Shown here piece after piece: positions 1-4,823 of a stretch of DNA of 10,867 bases (its first letter is position 1; each line of letters opens with the position of its first letter). The position numbers and the translations under genes were made by a program. The DNA lies in the NCBI GenBank assembly GCA_022720335.1, contig JAIHVJ010000108.1, positions 1 through 10,867 on the forward strand, in the 5' to 3' direction. Origin of the DNA: Collinsella sp. (lineage in GTDB: Bacteria; Actinomycetota; Coriobacteriia; Coriobacteriales; Coriobacteriaceae). The notes beneath the pieces were generated by a model that did no database searches, was not told the origin of the DNA, and saw only the letters and a list, made by a program, of their open reading frames with translations.

Positions 1-174
1 ACCAACGCCGCCCAGATTGGCCTCGCGCTCAACAAGCGCGCGGGCGTGCTGGTGGCGACGGGCGCCATCGACAATCTGTGCAAGGGCGCTGCGGGCCAAG
101 CGGTCCAGTGCGCCAATATCGTCTTTGGCTTTGACGAGCGACGAGGCTTGCCCACAGTGGCGTGCCCGGTGTAG
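1..174 (+). CDS. argC: N-acetyl-gamma-glutamyl-phosphate reductase, C-terminal end (partial)
   Basis: Only the last 57 codons are visible; the frame is open from base 1 and stops at TAG 172-174. The peptide contains the stretch AIDNLCKGAAGQAVQ followed by N-x-x-FGFDE, the characteristic C-terminal signature of ArgC. ArgC is the NADPH-dependent enzyme that reduces N-acetylglutamyl phosphate to the semialdehyde, the third step of arginine synthesis. The family is usually about 340-350 residues, so most of the protein, including the catalytic Cys and His, lies upstream of the window. The call rests on this C-terminal signature and on argJ, argB and argD following on the same strand. Confidence 0.93.
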   Translation, partial: TNAAQIGLALNKRAGVLVATGAIDNLCKGAAGQAVQCANIVFGFDERRGLPTVACPV

Positions 175-185
175 CACATTCGATT

Positions 186-226
186 GTTAACGATTTGGTA
201 GTCGGGCATCGAGTGGGGCGCCACTC
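186..226. other. argC-argJ spacer: short motif and small hairpin
   Basis: The 134-base gap between argC and argJ is not coding. It holds GTTAACGATTTGGTA at 186-200, which matches positions 4137-4151 downstream of argD with one mismatch. It also holds a perfect 6-bp hairpin, GAGTGG/CCACTC at 211-216 and 221-226 with loop GGCG. The hairpin is followed by TTAAGC rather than a T-run, so it is not a convincing terminator; it could be an attenuating or processing structure. No convincing paired -35/-10 promoter is visible, so argJ is probably read from upstream. Function is unknown. Confidence 0.35.
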
Positions 227-308
227 TTAAGCTGGTCTCATGATCACGACTGGCATGGCGCACCAACCGATGTCCGTTTTTTGTTTGACATAAGGAGTCA
301 TAAAGACG

Positions 309-1577
309 ATGAATACCGAGCTGTTTGATATCAAGATTCGCGCCGTCGAGGGTGGCGTTACGGCTGCGGCTGGTTTTAAGGCTGCAGGCATCCACGCTGG
401 GTTCCGCAAGAACCCCGAGCGTCTGGATTACGCGCTCGTCGTGCCCGATAAACCCTGTCCCGGTGCTGGCGTGTTTACCACCAATCGCTTTTGCGCGGCG
501 CCCGTGCAGGTGAGCCGTGCCAACCTGGGCGGTACCGACAAGGGGTACGGTATCATCGCCGGCATTTCGGTCAACTCTGGCAATGCCAACGCCGCCACGG
601 GTGAGACCGGCCTTGCATGCGCGCGCGAGACGTGCAGCATCGCATCGCAGGTCATCGGCTGCGAGCCTCAGCAGATTCTGGTTGCCTCCACGGGTGTAAT
701 TGGCCAGATTCTGCCGATCGACACGTTTGAGACCGCCATTCCTGCTGCCTACGAGGCGCTCTCCGCCCGCGATGGCGCCGATGCCGCTCGCGCCATCATG
801 ACGACCGACACGCACTCCAAGGAGTACGCCGTGTCCTACGTCAGTGAGGCTGCGGGTCATGCGGGCAATGTTTATACGGTAGGCGGAATGTGCAAGGGCT
901 CTGGCATGATCATGCCCAACATGGCCACCATGATCGCAGTTATCACCACCGATGCTCCCGTCGAGCCTGCGGCACTTCATGCCCTGCTGCTCTCGACCGT
1001 CAAGCAGACCTTTAACAAGGTAACGGTCGATTCCGACACCTCGACCAACGACACCTGCATCATGCTTGCCTCCGGCGCCGCTGCCGCAGATGCCGAGCCG
1101 ATCGTCGAGGGCTCCAATGCCTTTGACGAGTTGGCATTTGCCGTGCACGAGGTGTGCGAGAGCCTGGCGCGCAATATCGCCGCCGATGGTGAGGGCGCAT
1201 CCAAGCTTGTTACGGTCAACGTTACCGGCGCCGCTAACGACGAGGAGGCCGATATCGCCGCCCGTGCCGTTGCCAACTCGCCGCTCGTTAAGACCTGCAT
1301 CGCCGGCCACGACTGCAACTGGGGCCGCGTTGCTATGGCGCTTGGCAAGTGCGGCGTGAAGTTTAATCAGGAAGACGTTTCCATCGACATGATGGGCATG
1401 CCTGTCTGTCGCAACGGTCTGACTGTTCCCTTTGACGAGGACGAGGCTCTACGACGTTTTGAGGCGCCCGAGATCGTGATCTCGGCCGACCTGGGCGCAG
1501 GCGACGCGGCAACGACCGTGTGGACCTGCGACCTCACGCATGAGTACATCTCCATCAACGGCGACTACCGTTCCTAG
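309..1577 (+). CDS. argJ: Bifunctional glutamate N-acetyltransferase / ornithine acetyltransferase
   Basis: The 422-residue product has family-typical length. ArgJ transfers acetyl from N-acetylornithine to glutamate and, in bifunctional forms, also uses acetyl-CoA to make N-acetylglutamate. The precursor cleaves itself into alpha and beta chains. The cleavage site is plain: KGSGM at 196-200 followed by PNMATM at 203-208, with Thr207 the expected nucleophile and new N terminus of the beta chain. Other signatures are NSGNANA (89-95), STGVIG (127-132), DSDTSTNDT (241-249), DGEGASKL (293-300), a CNWGR variant of the usual PNWGR (336-340) and the C-terminal INGDYRS. The ATG has AAGGAG at 292-297, 11 bases upstream, a slightly long spacing. 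Having argJ in the cluster fits the cyclic acetyl-recycling route; whether it also does the first acetylation is not decided by sequence alone. Confidence 0.96.
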   Translation: MNTELFDIKIRAVEGGVTAAAGFKAAGIHAGFRKNPERLDYALVVPDKPCPGAGVFTTNRFCAAPVQVSRANLGGTDKGYGIIAGISVNSGNANAATGETGLACARETCSIASQVIGCEPQQILVASTGVIGQILPIDTFETAIPAAYEALSARDGADAARAIMTTDTHSKEYAVSYVSEAAGHAGNVYTVGGMCKGSGMIMPNMATMIAVITTDAPVEPAALHALLLSTVKQTFNKVTVDSDTSTNDTCIMLASGAAAADAEPIVEGSNAFDELAFAVHEVCESLARNIAADGEGASKLVTVNVTGAANDEEADIAARAVANSPLVKTCIAGHDCNWGRVAMALGKCGVKFNQEDVSIDMMGMPVCRNGLTVPFDEDEALRRFEAPEIVISADLGAGDAATTVWTCDLTHEYISINGDYRS

Positions 1578-1658
1578 ATTCCAGGCACGCTGCGCATCTT
1601 GCCGCGATTGCGGACAGCGGAGCACGGCGCGATAACGATACGAAAGACGAGGCAGATT

Positions 1659-2639
1659 ATGAAATTCGCACGCGATTGTCGTTCGAGTGAATCCAACGAA
1701 GCAACCGCGCAGCTGCTGTTCGAAGCGCTGCCGTGGATTAAGAACCTGACCGGCAAGACGGTTGTTATCAAATATGGCGGAGCCGCCATGGTTGATGAGC
1801 AGCTGCGCCGCGACGTGATGAGCGACATCGTCCTGCTCAAGATCATCGGCATGCGCCCTGTTATCGTGCACGGTGGCGGCAAGGCCATCAACGAGGCGCT
1901 TAGCCACTACGACATCCCCGTCGAGTTTATGAACGGCCGGCGCGTGACCACGCCGGCGACCATGGATATCGTGCGCGAGGTGCTGGGCGGCAAGGTCAAC
2001 CAGGAGCTGGTCGCGGCGCTCAACCATCACGGCAACCTGGCCGTGGGCGTTTCGGGCAGCGATGCCGGTACGCTCATCGCCGAGCCGCTCGACCCCGAAC
2101 TCGGCCGCGTAGGCAAGGTCACGCACGTCAACACCGACTATATCGAGCGCCTGCTCGATAGCGAGTACATCCCCGTCATCGCTACCGTCGCGGCGGGGGA
2201 GGACGGCGGTTTCTTCAACATCAACGCCGATACCGCCGCCGGTGCCGTTGCGGCGGCGCTGCATGCGCATAAGGCGATCTTTTTGACCGACGTCGACGGC
2301 CTGTACAAGGACTTTAGCGATAAAGACTCACTCATCTCCAACCTAACGCTCGACGAGGTTAACGAAATGCTCTACGGCGGCGAGGTCGATAAGGGCATGA
2401 TTCCCAAGCTGCGTGCGGCCGTCGATGCGCTTGCCGGCGGCGTATTTCGCGCTCACATCATCAACGGCACCACGCCGCATTCGCTGCTGCTGGAGCTGCT
2501 GACCGATGCCGGCGTCGGCACCGTGATCCATTCCACCGAGACGGCTTACGAGTTCGATACGCATCCGCATCCGCTTTCGACGTTTGCTGCGCGTCTGACC
2601 GAGAACCTCGACGAGGTCGAGAAGCTTCAGACAGTCTAA
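1659..2639 (+). CDS. argB: Acetylglutamate kinase
   Basis: Starting at ATG 1659 the product is 326 residues. The frame is also open from a TTG at 1599, but the ATG gives the usual N-terminal helix directly before EALPWIKNLTGKTVVIKYGG (22-41), so I chose it. ArgB phosphorylates N-acetylglutamate using ATP. Visible family motifs are KYGG (38-41), HGGG (71-74), NINAD (187-191), FLTDVDGLY (208-216) and KGMIPK (245-250, with the conserved Lys). The extra N-terminal helix before the first strand is typical of hexameric, arginine-inhibited acetylglutamate kinases, so feedback control by arginine is likely (inference). Two oddities: SGSDAG (132-137) where many homologues have SGKDG, and about 30 residues beyond the usual C-terminal GVGTVI, ending EKLQTV. 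The gap to argJ is 81 bases with only a weak GAGG ribosome site. Confidence 0.96.
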   Translation: MKFARDCRSSESNEATAQLLFEALPWIKNLTGKTVVIKYGGAAMVDEQLRRDVMSDIVLLKIIGMRPVIVHGGGKAINEALSHYDIPVEFMNGRRVTTPATMDIVREVLGGKVNQELVAALNHHGNLAVGVSGSDAGTLIAEPLDPELGRVGKVTHVNTDYIERLLDSEYIPVIATVAAGEDGGFFNINADTAAGAVAAALHAHKAIFLTDVDGLYKDFSDKDSLISNLTLDEVNEMLYGGEVDKGMIPKLRAAVDALAGGVFRAHIINGTTPHSLLLELLTDAGVGTVIHSTETAYEFDTHPHPLSTFAARLTENLDEVEKLQTV

Positions 2640-2708
2640 CTGACCCGCAGCCGCCCCATTTCTGCACCCATAGGCCTGCGCCGTCCGGCGCTCAACGAAA
2701 GGCATCCC

Positions 2709-3992
2709 ATGTCACTTGCAGCTCAGCAATCGCTTGAATCCCATTACGTTATGCATACCTTTGGCCGCTCTCCGGTCGAGTTTGTCGAGGGTCACGGCAT
2801 GAAGCTCACCGGCGACGATGGTCGTGAGTACCTCGACTTTCTTGCCGGCATCGGCGTGTGCAGCCTAGGTCATGGCGACCCGGCTGTGCTCTCGGCGCTC
2901 GAGGCACAGACCAATAAGCTCATGCATGTCTCCAATTACTTCTACATCGAGCAGCGTGGACAGGTCGCGGCGCTGCTGTCCAAGCTTGCCAACGACGACT
3001 TAGATGGTGCACGCGTGCTTGCCGATGCCATTGCCGCCGGCGATGAGACCACGGCAGCTGCTCTTGGTGCCCCGGCTGCGGATGAGCAGGTTTGGGAGAC
3101 CTTCTTTGCCAACTCCGGCGCCGAGGCCAATGAGGGCTCGATGAAGCTTGCGCGCCTGTACGCCAAGCGTGCCGGTAACGGCGGCAACACTATCGTGTGC
3201 ATGCGCGGCGGCTTCCACGGCCGTACGCTCGAGACCATTGCCGCCACCATGCAGGATTGGCTGCAGGATAGTTTCCGCCCGCTGCCGGGTGGCTTTGTGG
3301 CCTGTACGCCCAACGATATCAATGAACTGCGTGCGATCTTTAAGCAGCTGGGGAGCGAAATTTGTGCCGTGATGCTCGAGCCGATCCAGGGTGAGAGTGG
3401 CGTGCACCCCATGACCGAGGAGTTTATGGCGGCAGCGCGCGACCTGGCACACGAAGTGGGCGCCGTGCTTATAGCCGACGAGGTCCAGTGCGGCATCTTC
3501 CGCTCCGGCAAGCCGTTTGCATTCCAAACCTATGGCGTGGAACCCGACATCATGAGCCTTGCCAAGGGCATTGCCGATGGCGTGCCCATGGGTGCCGTCG
3601 TAGCAAAGAAGGAGATTGCCGACGTGTTTAAGCCGGGCGACCACGGCTCGACCTTTGGCGGTAGCTGCTTGGCTGTCGCGGCGTGCGCCGCGACGCTCTC
3701 CGCGCTCGTGCGCGGCGATTATGCCGACCATGCTGCCAAGGTAGGCGCCTATATGGAGGCAAAGCTCGCCAAGCTGCCGAACGTGACCGAGGTGCGTGGC
3801 CGCGGCTTGATGCTCGGCTGTGATTTGGATGATGCCGCGGGCGACGCGCATGATATTGTTGCCCGCGCGCTGGCCGCCGGTGCCGTGATTAACGCTACGG
3901 GTGCCCATACGCTGCGTTTCCTGCCGCCGCTCGTCTGCGAGGAATCCGACGTGGACAGTCTGATCGAGATTCTGTCGGGTGTCTTGGGCTAA
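2709..3992 (+). CDS. argD: Acetylornithine aminotransferase (class III, PLP)
   Basis: A 427-residue fold-type I, class III aminotransferase that converts N-acetylglutamate semialdehyde to N-acetylornithine with glutamate as amino donor. Key residues can be placed: FANSGAEANE (133-142), FHGRT (169-173), LEPIQGE (223-229), DEVQ (257-260, Asp257 expected to hold the PLP pyridine nitrogen), and SLAKGI (283-288), where Lys286 should form the Schiff base. The segment GSTFGG further on is also typical. AAAGG at 2698-2702 lies 6 bases before the ATG. Compared with typical ArgD proteins of about 400 residues, there is an extra alanine-rich segment at roughly 96-128, just before the FANSGAEANE motif. 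Cluster position points to arginine synthesis; close relatives also act in lysine synthesis or ornithine breakdown, which sequence alone cannot exclude. Confidence 0.94.
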   Translation: MSLAAQQSLESHYVMHTFGRSPVEFVEGHGMKLTGDDGREYLDFLAGIGVCSLGHGDPAVLSALEAQTNKLMHVSNYFYIEQRGQVAALLSKLANDDLDGARVLADAIAAGDETTAAALGAPAADEQVWETFFANSGAEANEGSMKLARLYAKRAGNGGNTIVCMRGGFHGRTLETIAATMQDWLQDSFRPLPGGFVACTPNDINELRAIFKQLGSEICAVMLEPIQGESGVHPMTEEFMAAARDLAHEVGAVLIADEVQCGIFRSGKPFAFQTYGVEPDIMSLAKGIADGVPMGAVVAKKEIADVFKPGDHGSTFGGSCLAVAACAATLSALVRGDYADHAAKVGAYMEAKLAKLPNVTEVRGRGLMLGCDLDDAAGDAHDIVARALAAGAVINATGAHTLRFLPPLVCEESDVDSLIEILSGVLG

Positions 3993-4017
3993 CGCGGCGC
4001 AATAACTCAATTTGAAC

Positions 4018-4077
4018 CGGGTTCCGGACTGTGGACGTGCCATATGCGGCACGATTCAGCGGTCTGGAGCCCGTTTT
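4018..4077 (+). terminator. Terminator-like hairpin after argD
   Basis: Positions 4018-4029 pair with 4062-4073 over 12 bp including two G-T wobbles. A second hairpin, CGTGCC/GGCACG at 4036-4041 and 4048-4053, sits inside. The outer stem ends at CCCG and is followed by TTTT at 4074-4077. The stem is larger than a textbook rho-independent terminator and its T-run is short. It lies 26 bases after the argD stop and would close the arginine gene run. Confidence 0.6.
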
Positions 4078-4096
4078 GCCTTAGATTTGCTAAGGC
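4078..4096. repeat. Perfect hairpin GCCTTAG-ATTTG-CTAAGGC
   Basis: A 7-bp perfect stem with a 5-base loop starts immediately after the TTTT of the argD terminator. Neither strand has a T-run after it, so it is not itself a terminator. It could protect an RNA 3' end or be a protein-binding palindrome; no function can be assigned. Confidence 0.4.
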
Positions 4097-4108
4097 GGGG
4101 AGACCTGC

Positions 4109-4325
4109 TGGTCAAAAAACATCAAATATGAGTACTGTTACCGATTTGGTAACAGCAATTTTGGACTAATAAGGCCAGATAGCTAGTCGAAATGGCGATG
4201 AATGTACGATTTTGATCCAATTGCTAGTCCTTATAATGGACATATGTTGCGTAACTTAAGCAAATACTATCTTTTTATATGTTGCAAACAAAGTAGCAGT
4301 ACTCATTTTTGCCATTTTTTGGCCA
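4109..4325. repeat. AT-rich island bounded by imperfect inverted repeats of about 33 bases
   Basis: The left arm, 4109-4142, and the reverse complement of the right arm, 4293-4325, align over about 33 bases with few mismatches. Both share TGG-Y-CAAAAAA near the outer edge and ATGAGTACTG near the inner edge. About 150 bases between them are visibly AT-rich, unlike the GC-rich genes around. The layout resembles a miniature inverted-repeat element of about 217 bases, but I see no clear target-site duplication and no coding sequence inside. An alternative is a paired regulatory or structural RNA element. The interior also holds two copies of ATATGTTGC (4242-4250 and 4277-4285) and a TATAAT at 4232-4237 without a good -35. 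Confidence 0.5.
4135..4162. other. Perfect 8-bp palindrome CTGTTACC-GATTT-GGTAACAG
   Basis: The stem 4135-4142 / 4148-4155 is perfect with loop GATTT and overlaps the inner end of the left inverted-repeat arm. It is followed by CAATTTT (4156-4162), so a weak + strand terminator is possible. The symmetry would equally suit a repressor operator. Its core recurs upstream of argJ (186-200) with one mismatch. I cannot tell which role is correct. Confidence 0.4.
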
Positions 4326-4349
4326 CGGCCTTTGTGACAGACGTGCTGG

Positions 4350-4421
4350 CGGGTTCGAATCCCATGCGCTGGGCCCAAACAAAAACGGTCCCCTTGCGAG
4401 GACCGTTTCCAATTCGGTGGT
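4350..4421. repeat. Diverged direct repeat, copy 1 (tRNA-like ends plus terminator)
   Basis: This unit aligns with 4535-4607 almost end to end with one gap. Both start with CGGGTTCGAATCCC, continue with TGCG-N-TGGGCCCAAA, then a hairpin, then end in CAAWTC-R-GTGGT. CGGGTTCGAATCCC reads like a tRNA T-arm on the + strand, but the outer T-stem pairs are missing and no matching 5' half exists upstream. The right end, read on the minus strand, is an ACCA tail. Between them the hairpin sequence differs while the stem is kept. Confidence 0.6.
4377..4408 (-). terminator. Rho-independent terminator B, minus strand
   Basis: On the minus strand AAACGGTCC pairs perfectly with GGACCGTTT over 9 bp (+ strand positions 4400-4408 and 4383-4391) around an 8-base loop, and the T-run continues as TTGTTT. 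It lies 9 bases beyond the CCA of the tRNA 3' remnant at 4418-4435, the usual place for a tRNA terminator. Confidence 0.7.
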
Positions 4422-4435
4422 GGGCGATGAGGGAT
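4418..4435 (-). pseudogene. tRNA 3'-end remnant with encoded CCA
   Basis: Read on the minus strand this is ATCCCTC, then ATCGCCC, then ACCA: the end of a T-loop and T-stem, a 7-base acceptor 3' strand, discriminator A and CCA. The acceptor pairs perfectly with GGGCGAT at 4630-4636 about 200 bases away. The bases just before it do not form the expected T-arm 5' strand and no anticodon arm precedes it, so no complete tRNA exists here. The GGGCGAT/ATCGCCC acceptor pair is common in bacterial valine tRNAs, but the amino acid identity cannot be proved without an anticodon. Confidence 0.55.
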
Positions 4436-4443
4436 GTCCGCGT

Positions 4444-4539
4444 GCGGCTGGCGCCGCCCGCTCTCGCTTCGGGCCTACGGCCCTCGCGTGCTGCGCTGGA
4501 AAACGCTTCGCGTTTCCTCAGCTCCGCACCCTTTCGGGT
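4444..4539. other. Hairpin-rich, GC-rich stretch between tRNA fragments
   Basis: Four short hairpins follow one another: GCGGC/GCCGC (4444-4457), GGGCC/GGCCC with loop TAC (4471-4483), GGAAAACGC/GCGTTTCC with loop TTC and one bulge (4498-4517), and ACCC/GGGT (4528-4539). Reading frames cross this stretch on both strands, but their peptides are arginine-rich low-complexity translations typical of antisense tRNA sequence, so I do not call a gene. It may be a structured RNA segment or repeat debris. Confidence 0.4.
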
Positions 4540-4607
4540 TCGAATCCCTCTGCGATGGGCCCAAAAAAGAAAGGCCCCCATAGCTGGGAGCCTATCAAAT
4601 CAGTGGT
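4535..4607. repeat. Diverged direct repeat, copy 2 (tRNA-like ends plus terminator)
   Basis: This is the second copy of the unit at 4350-4421, same orientation and about 185 bases further on. It keeps the CGGGTTCGAATCCC start, TGCGATGGGCCCAAA, a hairpin of different sequence, and the GTGGT end, which is an ACCA tail on the minus strand. The conserved outer parts and compensating stem changes suggest that the RNA structure, not the hairpin sequence, was kept. Confidence 0.6.
4563..4593 (-). terminator. Rho-independent terminator A, minus strand
   Basis: On the minus strand AGGCTCCC pairs with GGGGGCCT over 8 bp including one wobble (+ strand 4586-4593 and 4572-4579) around a 6-base loop. TTCTTTTTT follows (4571-4563). 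This is a convincing terminator for leftward transcription; on the + strand no T-run follows the stem. It lies directly after the tRNA 5' half and would stop transcription before the tRNA 3' remnant is reached. Confidence 0.75.
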
Positions 4608-4636
4608 ACCTGCGCTAACCGTTGCGCCAATCGCCC
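4604..4636 (-). pseudogene. tRNA 5' half joined to an ACCA tail (internally deleted tRNA)
   Basis: Minus strand, from 4636: acceptor strand GGGCGAT, then TG, then a perfect D-arm GCGC-AACGGTTA-GCGC containing the GG of a D-loop. After AGGT it jumps to ACCA at 4607-4604. The following bases match those after the CCA of the other remnant (C-Y-GA-W-TTG), so ACCA here behaves as a tRNA 3' tail. No frame gives an anticodon loop with T33 and a paired stem. The simplest reading is a tRNA gene that lost everything between the D-arm and the CCA end. Confidence 0.5.
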
Positions 4637-4646
4637 GTGCGGAGAG

Positions 4647-4655
4647 AGTATAGCA
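4647..4655 (-). promoter_or_regulatory. Extended -10 promoter for leftward tRNA-like transcript
   Basis: On the minus strand this reads TGCTATACT, a TGn extended -10 with a 5/6 match to TATAAT. Transcription would start near 4640, four or five bases before the first base of the tRNA 5' half. A good -35 is lacking (best is GTGAAT with 16-base spacing), which extended -10 promoters tolerate. Confidence 0.55.
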
Positions 4656-4766
4656 AAACAATCGCCTCATTCACCTCATATCCATTAAAGGTAACTGGCA
4701 CGTGTCGCAGCGGAGCTGATTCAGTTGAGATTGCCTGAACATTCCGCCCCTCTTTACGCCCTCGGG

Positions 4767-4823
4767 TATACTCAAAAGCTACTGATTCGATTTGATGCCC
4801 AGCAACAGCAGAGGGGATAGTAT
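4767..4823 (+). promoter_or_regulatory. Putative -10 and ribosome binding site of asnB
   Basis: TATACT at 4767-4772 is a good -10 match, but no recognisable -35 stands 16-18 bases upstream, so the promoter call is tentative. GAGGGG at 4811-4816 is a strong ribosome site 7 bases before the asnB ATG at 4824. The remaining 4656-4766 shows no gene, repeat or riboswitch I can recognise; in particular I see no T-box terminator. Confidence 0.4.

Larger units (their letters stand above)
4563..4640 (-). ncRNA. Candidate small RNA from a truncated tRNA gene
   Basis: An extended -10 promoter (4647-4655), a tRNA 5' half (4636 downward) and a strong terminator (ending near 4563) are correctly ordered and spaced for a stand-alone transcript of about 75-80 nt. 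The predicted RNA would carry an acceptor 5' strand, an intact D-arm, ACCA and the terminator hairpin, but no anticodon arm or T-arm. It could be a decaying tRNA gene still transcribed, or a tRNA-half-like RNA with its own role. Expression is inference. Confidence 0.4.

Noticed and set aside
1599..1658. TTG start giving a 346-residue ArgB
   Set aside because: The added residues are outside the family pattern, and ATG 1659 gives the normal N-terminal helix before EALPWIK.
2678..2691. Small GCGCC/GGCGC hairpin between argB and argD
   Set aside because: No T-run follows and the gap is only 69 bases; GC-rich chance pairing is the simpler explanation.
4350..4376. Complete tRNA gene on the + strand ending in GGGTTCGAATCCC
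   Set aside because: Only a T-loop-like core is present: the outer T-stem pairs do not form, no CCA follows at the right distance, and no 5' half or anticodon arm precedes it.
4602..4616. T-box-like AGTGGTACCTGCG upstream of asnB
   Set aside because: GTGGTACC resembles the T-box core, but it is the reverse complement of the tRNA fragment's ACCA and D-arm region. No stem I, specifier loop or terminator with T-run lies between it and asnB more than 200 bases away.
4202..4618. Open frame of 138 codons on the + strand and a 92-codon frame on the minus strand (4303-4581)
   Set aside because: Both cross the repeats and tRNA remnants. The peptides contain repeated WAQ-type and MGFEP/GIRTR-type segments that arise from translating T-arm sequence, have no ribosome site of note, and show no known domain.
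4418..4636. Group I intron in a tRNA gene
   Set aside because: Known bacterial tRNA introns leave both exons complete and sit in or near the anticodon loop. Here the anticodon arm and T-arm 5' strand are missing and a terminator interrupts the middle.
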